Source: Polaromonas sp. JS666
GTDB taxonomy: Bacteria; Pseudomonadota; Gammaproteobacteria; Burkholderiales; Burkholderiaceae_C
Assembly: GCF_000013865.1 (NCBI RefSeq)
Contig: NC_007948.1
Coordinates: forward strand, 3,038,001-3,102,000
Direction: 5' to 3'
DNA length: 64,000 nucleotides
Below, piece by piece: positions 9,475 to 19,912 of this stretch (positions are counted from its first letter, which is position 1; each line of letters starts with the position of its first letter). The notes beneath the pieces were generated by a model, which had not been told where the DNA came from, did not search any database, and saw only the letters and a list, made by a program, of their open reading frames with translations. Made by a program: the position numbers and the translations under genes.

Positions 9475-9990
9475 ATGGCTGAACCCCTCAACAAACCCAA
9501 ACGACCACCCCAAATCCGCACCGGCCTGACCGACACGGGTGTCAAAAAAGCGGCTGACAAATCGGCGCGTACCCGGGCGCGCGAATTCGCCCTGCAGGCG
9601 CTGTACCAGCATCTGGTGGGCCGTAATGACGCCGACTCGATTGATGCCTTTACCCGCGACCTGGTCGGTTTTCACAAAGCAGACTCGGCGCACTACGACG
9701 CGCTACTGCATGGCTGCATTGAGGGCGCCAGCGCCCTTGACGCGGTCATTACCCCCCTGCTGGATCGGCCCATGGCCGAAATTTCACCGGTTGAACATGC
9801 CGTGCTCTGGATGGGCGCTTACGAATTCAGGCAATGCCTGGATGTCCCCTACCGCGTCGTGATCAACGAGTGCATCGAGCTGGCCAAGGCCTTCGGCGGC
9901 ACCGACGGGCACAAATACGTCAACGGAGTCCTGCATAAAATGGCACCCTCCCTGCGCGCCGCCGAAGTTGCCGCTGACCAGACAAAATAA
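9475..9990 (+). CDS. nusB: Transcription antitermination protein NusB
   Basis: 171 residues from the ATG at 9475. NusB binds boxA RNA with S10 (NusE) in rRNA antitermination. The basic N-terminal tail is followed by [19 protein letters not shown], the helical bundle, and the conserved C-terminal [26 protein letters not shown]. The ribH-nusB linkage is common in Proteobacteria. The frame is open back to 9367 inside ribH, but homology begins at the later ATG. Confidence 0.95.
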
Positions 9991-10014
9991 ATCGCAGACC
10001 ATGAAAGGCTTGCC

Positions 10015-11211
10015 GTGAAAATCGCCCAGCGGGCTCAGCGGATTGAGCCGTTTTACGTCATGGAGGTTGCCAAGGCAGCCTCGGCGCTAGCCCAGGAATT
10101 TGCCGGCAGCGGCAAACCCATGATCTTCCTGAACATTGGCGAGCCGGACTTCACGGCTCCGCCGCTGGTGCAGGAAGCAGCCGCACGCGCCATCGCCCAA
10201 GGCACCACGCAGTACACCCAGGCGACGGGCCTGCCGGCTTTGCGCGAACGCATCAGCGGCTGGTATGCCTCACGCTTTGGCGTACAGGTGGCTCCCAGCC
10301 GCATCATCGTTACGGCGGGTGCGTCGGCCGCGCTGCAGCTGGCCTGCCTGGCACTCATCGAGGCGGGGGACGAAATCCTGATGCCCGATCCGAGCTATCC
10401 GTGCAACCGGCATTTCGTCAGCGCGGCGGAAGGCAATGCAGTGCTGATTCCGACCACCGCCGAGGAGCGATTTCAGCTCACGCGCGAGAAGGTGCAGGCA
10501 GCGTGGAATGACAAGACCCGCGGCGTGCTGCTGGCCTCGCCCTCCAACCCGACGGGCACCTCTATTGCCCCCGAAGAACTGCAGCGCATCCATGAGTTTG
10601 TGCATGGCCAGGGCGGCGTGACCCTGATTGACGAGATCTATCTGGGCCTCAGCTATGAAGAACACTTCGGGCATTCCGCGCTGGCCATGCCCGGCGAGCT
10701 GGGGCAAAGTGTGATCAGCATCAACAGCTTCAGCAAATACTTCAACATGACGGGCTGGCGACTGGGTTGGCTGGTGGTGCCCGAGGCACTGGCGCCCGTC
10801 GTGGAGCGCATTGCGCAAAACCTCTTTATCTGCGCCAGCACCGTGGCGCAATATGCCGCGCTGGCCTGCTTTGAGCCCGACAGCCTGCAGGAATACGAGC
10901 GACGCCGCGCGGAATTCAAGGCGCGCCGCGATTACTTCATTCCCGAACTCAACCGCCTGGGCCTGCGCGTTCCGGTGATGCCGGACGGGGCGTTCTATGC
11001 CTATGCCGACTGCACGGAAACCGCCGCACGGTTGGGCGTCAGCGGCAGCTGGGACCTCGCGTTCGAGCTGATGAAGCGCGCCCATCTGGCCGTCACGCCC
11101 GGACGCGACTTCGGACAGGCCGCACCAGAGAAGTTTGTGCGTTTCTCAACCGCCAACTCCATGGAGCAATTGCGGGAAGCGGTGGCGCGGCTCAGGACCT
11201 TGCTGGCATGA
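10015..11211 (+). CDS. Class I/II PLP-dependent aminotransferase
   Basis: 398 residues, GTG start. A fold-type I aminotransferase of the aspartate aminotransferase superfamily, with LNIGEPDFTAPPLV, the glycine-rich VTAGASAAL loop, SPSNPTGTSI, DEIYLGLSY and the PLP-binding Lys in INSFSKYFNMTGWRLG. The exact substrate cannot be read from the sequence; close relatives are annotated as aspartate, alanine or valine-pyruvate aminotransferases. It starts 24 bases after nusB and overlaps ybgC by four bases (ATGA), so it appears transcribed with the tol genes. Confidence 0.9.
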   Translation: MKIAQRAQRIEPFYVMEVAKAASALAQEFAGSGKPMIFLNIGEPDFTAPPLVQEAAARAIAQGTTQYTQATGLPALRERISGWYASRFGVQVAPSRIIVTAGASAALQLACLALIEAGDEILMPDPSYPCNRHFVSAAEGNAVLIPTTAEERFQLTREKVQAAWNDKTRGVLLASPSNPTGTSIAPEELQRIHEFVHGQGGVTLIDEIYLGLSYEEHFGHSALAMPGELGQSVISINSFSKYFNMTGWRLGWLVVPEALAPVVERIAQNLFICASTVAQYAALACFEPDSLQEYERRRAEFKARRDYFIPELNRLGLRVPVMPDGAFYAYADCTETAARLGVSGSWDLAFELMKRAHLAVTPGRDFGQAAPEKFVRFSTANSMEQLREAVARLRTLLA

Positions 11212-11684
11212 GCGCATTCGTTCGTCCCCAGCCTGTCGAGGGGTTGCAGCAGCGCCAGCCCCAACAGGTCTTCGAATGGCCGCTCAGGGTGTACTGGGAA
11301 GACACCGACGCCGGCGGCATCGTTTTTTACGCCAACTACCTGAAATTTTTTGAACGTTCGCGCACGGAATGGCTCAGATCACTGGGCATAGAACAGCAGC
11401 GCCTGAAGGACAGCACGGGGGGCATGTTTGTGGTGAGCGACACCCAGATCCGCTACCACCGCCCTGCCCGGCTCGACGATGAACTGATTGTTACGGCATG
11501 CATGGTCGAAACAGGCCGCGCGTCTTTGATAATCAGGCAGCAGGCGCTATTGAAAACAGAGCAGGCGGTCGGGCAATCGCCCCTCTTGCTTTGTGACGGC
11601 ACGATCAGGATTGGCTGGGTCGAGGCCGCCAGCCTCAAGCCCGCGCGCATACCCGAATCGATTATTTCCTGCTTTCTTTCCTGA
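11208..11684 (+). CDS. ybgC: Tol-Pal-linked acyl-CoA thioesterase YbgC
   Basis: 158 residues. A hot-dog-fold thioesterase of the 4-hydroxybenzoyl-CoA thioesterase family, acting on acyl-CoA or acyl-ACP at the inner membrane. The core motif VYWEDTDAGGIVFYANYLKF contains the catalytic Asp. The N-terminal 20 residues are rich in Gln and Pro and probably disordered. It overlaps the aminotransferase stop and precedes tolQ by 26 bases, the usual place for this gene. Confidence 0.93.
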   Translation: MSAFVRPQPVEGLQQRQPQQVFEWPLRVYWEDTDAGGIVFYANYLKFFERSRTEWLRSLGIEQQRLKDSTGGMFVVSDTQIRYHRPARLDDELIVTACMVETGRASLIIRQQALLKTEQAVGQSPLLLCDGTIRIGWVEAASLKPARIPESIISCFLS

Positions 11685-11710
11685 CAGCTTAAACCGGGCA
11701 AAGCTTCAAC

Positions 11711-12403
11711 ATGAACCAAGACCTCTCCATCGTCAGCCTCATCCTCAACGCCAGCTGGGTCGTCCAGCTGGTGGTGGCGCTGCTGGTTGGCGTTTCCATA
11801 GCCAGCTGGGCCGCGATTTTCAGGAAAATCGTGGCGCTTAAAAAAGTTCAGAAACTCAACGACGACTTCGACCGCGAGTTCTGGTCCGGCACCAGCCTGA
11901 ATGATCTGTTTGCTGGCGCCGCGCAAAACGCCAAGCACTCGGGTGCCATGGAGCGTATTTTTGCCAGCGGCATGCGTGAATACCAAAAACTGCGCGAGCG
12001 CCGCATCGCCGATACGGGCACGCTGCTCGATGGCGCGCGCCGGGCAATGCGCGCCAGCTACCAGCGCGAACTCGATGCCATTGAAGTCAACCTGTCGTTT
12101 CTGGCAACCGTCGGCTCGGTGTCGCCTTACGTCGGCCTCTTCGGCACGGTCTGGGGCATCATGCACGCCTTCACCGGGCTGGCGGCCCTGGAGCAGGTCA
12201 CGCTGGCCACGGTAGCCCCCGGCATCGCCGAAGCACTGGTGGCCACGGCCATCGGCCTTTTTGCGGCCATTCCCGCCGTGGTGGCCTACAACCGCTTCGC
12301 CCACGACATTGACCGCGTTGCAAATCGCCTGGAAACCTTCATCGAAGAGTTCTCCAACATCCTGCAGCGCAACCTGGGCGCCCAGTCGCCCTCGGGTCAC
12401 TGA
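11711..12403 (+). CDS. tolQ: Tol-Pal system proton-motor protein TolQ
   Basis: 230 residues, an inner-membrane protein of the MotA/TolQ/ExbB family. It has a first membrane segment near residues 15-35 (SWVVQLVVALLVGVSI) and two more after residue 130 (FLATVGSVSPYVGLFGTVWG; ALVATAIGLFAAIPAVVAYN). With TolR it harvests the proton gradient to energise TolA during outer-membrane constriction. It is separated from tolR by a 190-base repeat element instead of the usual short gap. Confidence 0.95.
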   Translation: MNQDLSIVSLILNASWVVQLVVALLVGVSIASWAAIFRKIVALKKVQKLNDDFDREFWSGTSLNDLFAGAAQNAKHSGAMERIFASGMREYQKLRERRIADTGTLLDGARRAMRASYQRELDAIEVNLSFLATVGSVSPYVGLFGTVWGIMHAFTGLAALEQVTLATVAPGIAEALVATAIGLFAAIPAVVAYNRFAHDIDRVANRLETFIEEFSNILQRNLGAQSPSGH

Positions 12404-12410
12404 AATGTTG

Positions 12411-12562
12411 GCCCCCACGCTTTTCACTTCGTGTAATACGCGAGGCCTTGCAGGCCGCGGCTCGCGAGACGCTTCGCCTCCGTCGCCCGTCCGAACCTGC
12501 TCAAGCAGGTTCGGAGCCGCGGGCTCCAGCCCCTCGGGGGCTGGCCTTGCTCGGGGCGGCCC
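12411..12562. repeat. Dispersed GC-rich repeat, copy with about 95 bases of extra sequence (tolQ-tolR gap)
   Basis: The outer parts, 12411-12434 and 12530-12562, match the two halves of the reverse complement of the element at 19842-19909. Between them lie about 95 bases that the other copy lacks. That extra segment holds a perfect hairpin (10-base stems at 12491-12500 and 12505-12514, loop TCAA) flanked by CCGCGGCTC (12455-12463) and its complement GAGCCGCGG (12514-12522). It separates tolQ from tolR inside an operon. Confidence 0.75.
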
Positions 12563-12593
12563 TTCGCGGCGGCCGTCCGCCTAGGAGATCGCC

Positions 12594-13034
12594 ATGCCTG
12601 CAGTCACCTCCCGCGGCCGCGGCCGCGGCCGCCGTACCATCAGCGAAATCAACATGGTGCCGTTCATCGACGTCATGCTCGTACTGCTGATCATCTTCAT
12701 GGTCACCGCGCCGCTGATCACCCCCAGCATGATTGCCTTGCCCAAGGTTGGCAAGGCCAGCAGCAAGCCGCCCAATCCGGTGCAGATCGAGATCGGCAAG
12801 GACGAGAAGGTCCAGATCAGGATCAAGACGGACGCCCTGCCCAGCAACGTGCGCAACGTGGCCGCCGACATCGTGAAGCGGGAGCCGGCCGTCAAGGCAG
12901 CGGGCGCCGATGCGGTCCCGGTCGTCATCAGTGCCGACAAGTCCATCAAGTACGAAACCGTGGTCCAGGTCATGGACAACCTGCAGAAGGCCGGTGTGTC
13001 GCGGGTCGGCCTGTCGGTGCAAACCGGCAACTGA
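12594..13034 (+). CDS. tolR: Tol-Pal system protein TolR
   Basis: 146 residues, ExbD/TolR family. A short cytoplasmic N-terminus is followed by one membrane helix with the functional Asp (INMVPFIDVMLVLLIIFMV), then a periplasmic domain. An AGGAG ribosome site lies 8 bases before the ATG. The N-terminal tail contains a run of alternating Arg-Gly encoded by repeated GCGGCC hexamers at about 12613-12631, a possible slippage site. It works with TolQ to energise TolA. Confidence 0.94.
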   Translation: MPAVTSRGRGRGRRTISEINMVPFIDVMLVLLIIFMVTAPLITPSMIALPKVGKASSKPPNPVQIEIGKDEKVQIRIKTDALPSNVRNVAADIVKREPAVKAAGADAVPVVISADKSIKYETVVQVMDNLQKAGVSRVGLSVQTGN

Positions 13035-13057
13035 TCCAAAGCCGCTACCAGCACACC

Positions 13058-13948
13058 ATGCCCAGCGCAGCAGACCGCCTTGAATTTGGCCCACCTCGCG
13101 ATACGGGCTACTTGCGCGCTTTCGCCCTGGCGCTGCTTGCCCACATTCTGTTGATGGCCGCGCTGACCTGGGGCGTCCACTGGAAACGCAGTGACCGGGC
13201 CGCCTCGTTTGAAGCCGAGTTGTGGTCCAGCGTGCCGCAGGAGGCGGCGCCCAAGCTGGTCGAAACGCCTCCACCCCCTCCACCACCACCGGAGCCCAAA
13301 GCGCCGGAAGTCAGGGTGACTCCACCCACGCCGAATGTGGACATTGCCCTGGAGCAGGAGAAAAAACGCAAGTTGCTGCAGCAGCAAAAGGAAGCCGAGA
13401 CGCTGAAGGCGCAGAAGCTGCAGGAAAAACTGAAAGCCGAGCTGCAGGCCAAAAAGGAAAAAGAGCAAAAGGCCAAGGAGGAACTGGCCAAACGCAAGGC
13501 CGCTGAAGAAGCCCAGAAGACTGAAGCCAAAAAGCAGGACGCCAAAGACCTGGAGAAGAAAAAGCAGGCTGAAGCCCTGGCACAAAAGCAGCGGCAGGAT
13601 GCACTGAACCGCATGATGGGACTGGCGGGCGCCACGGGTGACGCCAATGCGAAAGGTTCAGGCCAAAAATCCAGCGGACCGTCTGCCGGCTATGCCGGAA
13701 AAGTCAGGGCCAGGGTCTTGCCCAATGTGGTGTTCACCGAAGATATTGCCGGCAACCCCACGGCCGAAGTTGAAGTGCGCAGCACACCCGACGGCGTCAT
13801 CCTCGGCCAGCGGCTGGTCAAGTCAAGCGGCAACAAGGCTTGGGATGAGGCGGTGATCAAAGCCATCATTCGTACCGGCACCCTGCCGCGAGACGATGAT
13901 GGGCGGGTTCCCACTCCGATGATTCTGGAATTCAAACCCAAAGGCTAG
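13058..13948 (+). CDS. tolA: Cell envelope integrity protein TolA
   Basis: 296 residues. A single N-terminal membrane helix (LRAFALALLAHILLMAALTW), a proline-rich stretch (PPPPPPPPEPKAP), a long Lys/Ala/Glu/Gln-rich helix from about residue 95 to 180, and a TonB-like C-terminal domain (GYAGKVRARVLPNVVF, AEVEVRSTPDGVILGQRL). TolA spans the periplasm and links the TolQR motor to Pal and TolB. The next gene downstream is dnaE on the opposite strand, so tolB and pal are not adjacent. Confidence 0.93.
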   Translation: MPSAADRLEFGPPRDTGYLRAFALALLAHILLMAALTWGVHWKRSDRAASFEAELWSSVPQEAAPKLVETPPPPPPPPEPKAPEVRVTPPTPNVDIALEQEKKRKLLQQQKEAETLKAQKLQEKLKAELQAKKEKEQKAKEELAKRKAAEEAQKTEAKKQDAKDLEKKKQAEALAQKQRQDALNRMMGLAGATGDANAKGSGQKSSGPSAGYAGKVRARVLPNVVFTEDIAGNPTAEVEVRSTPDGVILGQRLVKSSGNKAWDEAVIKAIIRTGTLPRDDDGRVPTPMILEFKPKG

Positions 13949-14061
13949 CACGCGCCGGCAAGCGCCCGCATGCCGATACGATGGCCGCCGCCATCCATCC
14001 ATCAGCTTGCCGCCCGCCCCTGTACCGATCGGGTCATGGGGTTCTGGGTTCAGGCCCTGTT

Positions 14062-17000
14062 TCACTCATAAACAATCTGCACCAGCCCCCGGTCGGCCTG
14101 CGCCATCCAGCTGGCCAGCGCGGCATCGGTCGGAAAGAACCGGGCGGCTTCACCCAGATGAAGTTCGGCGGTGGCGCCCACCCTGCCGTCTTGTCGGCGC
14201 AGGCTCAGGCGCACCGGTAAACCGCGCTTCAGTTCCCCCTGCTCCGTCATTTCGGGGCGCGGTGGAAAGTCGCGGACCAGCCGTGAAATATCGGGCGCTG
14301 CGCCATTGACCGCCACGCGCAAATATTTGCCGAACTTGCAGCGCGCGGTTTCAAGGTCCCACACCTGCGTGACCTTGAAGCGCCGCCCGAAACGCTCGGA
14401 GGCGCCCTGCAGCGTGCCCTGCACAATCACCAGCTCGTCGTCTTTCAGCAGGTTGCGGTTGGCGTTGAAGACGGTCTCGTCCACCGAGGCTTCCAGTACA
14501 TCGGTTTTGTCGTCTAGCTTGAATATGATCAGCTTGCCCCGGTTGCCGTTGATCACGCGCAAGTCACTGAGGATGGCAGCCAGCAGCTGCGGCTCGCGGG
14601 AGTCGATCAGGTCTTCAATCTTGCGCTTGGCAAACTGCCGCACTTCGGCCTCGACCTCATCGAACAAGTGGCCTGACAGGTAAAAACCGATGGCGGTTTT
14701 TTCAAGTACCAGACGCGCCTTCACACCGAATGGCACGGCCTCGACCAGCGGCGGCTCCTGCGTGCTGGCGGCATGCGAGTCGGACATGTCAAACAGCCCG
14801 CCCTGGTTGGCATTGGCCTCGGTGGCGGCGGCAAATTCGAAGGCACGGTCTACCGACGCCAGCAGCTCGGCACGGTTCAGATGCAGGTTGTCAAACGCCC
14901 CGCCCTTGATGAGCGCCTCCACCGTGCGCTTGTTCAGCTTGCTGCGGTCGACCCGCACGCAGAAGTCGTAGAGCGAGGTGAAAGGCCCTCCTTCCTGTCG
15001 AGCCGCCACGATGGCCGCAATCGCCTGCTGGCCGGTGCCCTTGACGGCACCCAGGCCATAACGCACGGCGGTAGCGCTGATGGGTTCAAACCGGTAGTCG
15101 CCGCGGTTGATGTCGGGCGACTCGAACTGGATGCCCATTTTTTGCGCATCGCCAAACAGTATTTTGAGCTTGTCGGTGTCGTCCATCTCCACGGTCATGT
15201 TGGCCGCAAAGAATTCGGCGGTGTAGTGCACCTTGAGCCAGGCCGTGTGGTAGGCCAGCAGGGCGTAAGCGGCCGAGTGCGACTTGTTGAAGCCGTAGCC
15301 CGCAAACTTTTCCATCAGGTCAAAAACTTCGTCGGCTTTTTCCTGGGTCAGGCCATTGACGCCTGCACCTTTGCGGAAGATATCCCGCTGCGAAGCCATC
15401 TCTTTCTCATCTTTTTTACCCATGGCGCGGCGCAGCATGTCGGCACCGCCCAGCGAGTAACCGCCCAATATCTGCGCGGTCTGCATCACCTGCTCCTGGT
15501 AGACCATGATGCCGTAGGTCTCCTCCAGAATCGGCTTGACGCGGGGGTCCGGGTACTCGGGCACTTCCTTGCCCTGTTTGCGGGCAATGTAGGTCGGAAT
15601 CAGGTCCATCGGGCCGGGGCGGTACAACGCGTTCATCGCGATCAGGTCTTCGAGCCGGTTCGGTTTGGCGTCTTTGAGCATGCGCTGCATGCCGATACTT
15701 TCAAACTGGAAAACGGCTTCGGTATTGCCCTCGGCAAACAGTGCATAAACCCGCGCATCGTTGAGCGATAGGTTCTCAAATTTGAAATCTTTTTGCGAGG
15801 GGTGGCGCTGAATGATGAACTCTCTGGCGATTTCCAGAATGGTCAGCGTGGCCAGGCCCAAAAAGTCGAACTTGACGAGGCCAATCGCCTCCACATCGTT
15901 TTTGTCAAACTGGCTCACCGCCGAGCCGCTGCCGGGCTGCAAATACAGCGGGCAAAAGTCAGTCAGCTTGCCGGGCGCAATCAACACCCCCCCGGCGTGC
16001 ATGCCGACGTTGCGCGTCAGGCCTTCCAGCTTGCGGGCCAGGTCCAGCAGCGTGTGCACGTCTTCTTCCTTGCGCTCGCGCTCGGCCAAAACCGGTTCGG
16101 CTTCCAACGCATAGACCATCTTGTCATTTTTTTTGCGTTCGGCGGGGAGCAATTGCAGCGTCACGGCCTGCCCCGGCTTGTTCGGAATCAGCTTGGAAAT
16201 TCCATCGCAAAAACCATAGGGAAAATCAAGCACACGGCCCACATCGCGAATCGCCGCGCGCGCCGCCATGGTGCCAAAGGTCACGATCTGGCTGACCGCA
16301 TCATGGCCGTATTTGTCTTTCACATAGTCAATCACGCGGTCACGATTGCTTTGGCAAAAATCAATATCAAAGTCGGGCATGGAGACCCGCTCCGGGTTCA
16401 GGAAGCGCTCGAACAGCAGGTTGTATTGCAGCGGGTCCAGGTCGGTAATCCTCAGCGCATACGCCACCAGCGAGCCCGCACCCGAACCGCGCCCCGGCCC
16501 CACCGGGCAGCCATTGTTTTTGGCCCAGTTGATGAAGTCGCCCACGATCAGGAAGTAGCCCGGGAAACCCATCTTCAGAATGGTGTTGATCTCGAACTCC
16601 AGCCGCTCCACATACACCGGCCGTTTCTGGTCCCGCAATGCTTCGTTGGGATACAAGTGCGCCAGGCGCTCTTCCAGCCCTTCAAACGAGGCATGGCGAA
16701 AGTAGGCATCGATGGGCATGCGCACGCCCTCGACTTCCGGCGTGGGGTAATCAGGCAGCATGGGCTTGCCCAGCTCGAGCTTGAGGTTGCAGCGCCTGGC
16801 AATTTCCAGCGTATTGGCCAGCGCCGACGGCACATCGGCAAAGAGCTGCGTCATTTGCGCTGCCGACTTGAAATATTGCTCGCGCGTGAACTTGCGCACA
16901 CGGCGTGTGTTCCCCAGTATTTCACCTTCGGCAATGCAGACCCGCGCCTCGTGCGCCTCGTAGTCGTCGTAGGTGAGGAACTGCACGGGATGCGTGGCCA

Positions 17001-17583
17001 CCACCGGCAGCTTGAGCCGGGCAGCCAGCTGGACGGCCGCCGCCACATGGCGCTCGTCGTCAGGGCGCTGGGCGCGCTGCAGCTCCAGGTAAAAGCGGTG
17101 GGGAAACAGACCCGCCAGGTGCAGGGCGCATTCCAGCGCCCGTGCGTCGTCCCCCTGAAGCAGGGCCTGGCCCACGGCGCCCCCCTGGGCACCCGACAGC
17201 GCAATCAGGCCCTCGTTCAGCTCTTCAAGCCATTCCAGCTTGATCACGGCCTGGTCGCGCACCACGTTTCTGGTCCAGGCGCGCGTGAGCAACTCGGACA
17301 GGTTGAGGTAACCCCTGTGGTTTTGCACCAGCAGCAGCAGGCGGGCCGCAGGCGCCGCAGCATCTTTGCCTGGAACCTGAACCCAGACGTCGGCGCCTAT
17401 CAAAGGCTTCACCCCGGCGCCGCGGCCTTCCTTGTAAAACTTGACCGTGCCAAACAGGTTGCTCAGGTCGGTAATGGCCAGCGCCGGCTGCTGGTCTGCG
17501 GCGGCAGCCTGGACGATTTCATCAATGCGGTTGGTGCCGTCGACGACTGAAAACTCGGTATGGATACGTAAATGGACAAACAT
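14062..17583 (-). CDS. dnaE: DNA polymerase III alpha subunit
   Basis: 1173 residues, the normal size for the replicative DnaE1. The ATG at 17583 begins MFVHLRIHTEFSVVDGT, the N-terminal PHP domain, and matches the family start; the frame is open to 17634. The polymerase domain has GPGRGSGAGSLVAYAL and the catalytic MPDFDIDFCQ motif. A helix-hairpin-helix region and an OB fold follow. It converges with tolA across a 113-base gap and is divergent from trhO with about 90 bases between the starts. Confidence 0.96.
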   Translation of the reverse strand: MFVHLRIHTEFSVVDGTNRIDEIVQAAAADQQPALAITDLSNLFGTVKFYKEGRGAGVKPLIGADVWVQVPGKDAAAPAARLLLLVQNHRGYLNLSELLTRAWTRNVVRDQAVIKLEWLEELNEGLIALSGAQGGAVGQALLQGDDARALECALHLAGLFPHRFYLELQRAQRPDDERHVAAAVQLAARLKLPVVATHPVQFLTYDDYEAHEARVCIAEGEILGNTRRVRKFTREQYFKSAAQMTQLFADVPSALANTLEIARRCNLKLELGKPMLPDYPTPEVEGVRMPIDAYFRHASFEGLEERLAHLYPNEALRDQKRPVYVERLEFEINTILKMGFPGYFLIVGDFINWAKNNGCPVGPGRGSGAGSLVAYALRITDLDPLQYNLLFERFLNPERVSMPDFDIDFCQSNRDRVIDYVKDKYGHDAVSQIVTFGTMAARAAIRDVGRVLDFPYGFCDGISKLIPNKPGQAVTLQLLPAERKKNDKMVYALEAEPVLAERERKEEDVHTLLDLARKLEGLTRNVGMHAGGVLIAPGKLTDFCPLYLQPGSGSAVSQFDKNDVEAIGLVKFDFLGLATLTILEIAREFIIQRHPSQKDFKFENLSLNDARVYALFAEGNTEAVFQFESIGMQRMLKDAKPNRLEDLIAMNALYRPGPMDLIPTYIARKQGKEVPEYPDPRVKPILEETYGIMVYQEQVMQTAQILGGYSLGGADMLRRAMGKKDEKEMASQRDIFRKGAGVNGLTQEKADEVFDLMEKFAGYGFNKSHSAAYALLAYHTAWLKVHYTAEFFAANMTVEMDDTDKLKILFGDAQKMGIQFESPDINRGDYRFEPISATAVRYGLGAVKGTGQQAIAAIVAARQEGGPFTSLYDFCVRVDRSKLNKRTVEALIKGGAFDNLHLNRAELLASVDRAFEFAAATEANANQGGLFDMSDSHAASTQEPPLVEAVPFGVKARLVLEKTAIGFYLSGHLFDEVEAEVRQFAKRKIEDLIDSREPQLLAAILSDLRVINGNRGKLIIFKLDDKTDVLEASVDETVFNANRNLLKDDELVIVQGTLQGASERFGRRFKVTQVWDLETARCKFGKYLRVAVNGAAPDISRLVRDFPPRPEMTEQGELKRGLPVRLSLRRQDGRVGATAELHLGEAARFFPTDAALASWMAQADRGLVQIVYE

Positions 17584-17669
17584 GCGCTTCATTTTAGGGC
17601 TGGGGCCCACGCGCATTTTGCTGATTACCCGCATTGCCCATGGACACCTTGCCTACAATGAGCGGCAAC

Positions 17670-18425
17670 ATGCAAATTCTGAATATTGCAGCCTATAAAT
17701 TTGTCGCACTGGACCGCCTGCCCGAGCTGCAGGCGGCCGTGCTGACGGCCGCGCAATCGCGCGGCATCAAGGGTACCGTGCTGCTCGCGGAAGAAGGCAT
17801 CAACCTCTTTCTGGCCGCCGGCCGCGCCGACATTCATGATTTTTTGGCATGGCTGCGAACCGACGCCCGTTTTCATGACCTGGAAACCAAGGAAAGCTGG
17901 TCAACGGCACAGCCCTTTCGCAAGTTGCTGGTCAAGGTCAAGCCTGAGATTATCCGCATGAACCACCCGGCTATCCGGCCCTCTGCCGGTCGGGCACCAG
18001 CGGTTAACGCCACCACGCTCAAGCGTTGGCTGGACTGCGGGCACGACGACGAGGGGCGCCCCGTGGTGACTTTGGACACACGCAACGCCTTTGAGGTCGA
18101 TGTGGGCACCTTCAGGAATGCCATCGACTGGCGCATCGACAAGTTCACCGAGTTTCCGCAGGCCTTGCTGGATCACCGTGATGAGCTGCAGGGCAAGACG
18201 GTGGTGAGTTTTTGCACGGGCGGGATCCGCTGTGAAAAAGCCGCGATTCTCATGCAGGAGGCCGGCGTCAACCATGTTTACCAGCTCGACGGTGGCATCC
18301 TGAAATATTTTGAAGAGAGCGGTCACGCCCATTTCGAGGGCGAGTGTTTTGTGTTCGACGAACGCCGGGCGCTGGATCCGGCGCTCACCCCCCGGGTGCA
18401 TGTCGGCGCCTTGTCTGACACCTGA
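17670..18425 (+). CDS. trhO: Rhodanese-domain tRNA uridine 5-oxyacetate hydroxylase, short form
   Basis: About 251 residues from the ATG at 17670; an ATG at 17658 is also possible. The TrhO (YceA) family makes 5-hydroxyuridine at the wobble base of some tRNAs without oxygen-dependent iron. It has an N-terminal ferredoxin-like domain and a rhodanese domain with the active-site loop [11 protein letters not shown], and the typical YQLDGGILKYFEE and GECFVFDER stretches. Unlike the paralogue at 60261-61211 it ends soon after GECFVFDER and lacks the C-terminal Cys cluster. The name is by homology; a related sulfurtransferase role cannot be excluded. Confidence 0.82.
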   Translation: MQILNIAAYKFVALDRLPELQAAVLTAAQSRGIKGTVLLAEEGINLFLAAGRADIHDFLAWLRTDARFHDLETKESWSTAQPFRKLLVKVKPEIIRMNHPAIRPSAGRAPAVNATTLKRWLDCGHDDEGRPVVTLDTRNAFEVDVGTFRNAIDWRIDKFTEFPQALLDHRDELQGKTVVSFCTGGIRCEKAAILMQEAGVNHVYQLDGGILKYFEESGHAHFEGECFVFDERRALDPALTPRVHVGALSDT

Positions 18426-18477
18426 CACCGGCAAGGCATGGAAAGCTGTGGAGCTCACTCCCCCAAGGCGATAACCC

Positions 18478-19796
<1,319 letters not shown>

Positions 19797-19841
19797 GAGT
19801 TTCAACGAAGAGAAAATTCTCCGCCGGGCGTGCGCCGCGCA

Positions 19842-19909
19842 GGGCCGCCCCAAGCAAGCACAGCCCCCTCGGGGGGCAGCGCAGCACACGAAGTGGCAAG
19901 CGTGGGGGC
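19842..19909. repeat. Dispersed GC-rich repeat, compact copy
   Basis: A 68-base element with the palindromic core CCCCCTCGGGGGG, lying between the end of egtB and the end of the DUF599 gene. Its reverse complement matches both halves of 12411-12562. Similar elements are common between genes in Comamonadaceae (from memory). It may also act as a terminator between two convergent genes. Confidence 0.75.
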
Positions 19910-19912
19910 TAC

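Noticed and set aside
15793..17550. 585-codon open frame on the plus strand opposite dnaE
   Set aside because: It mirrors dnaE codon structure and shows no domain motif; dnaE is certain on the other strand.
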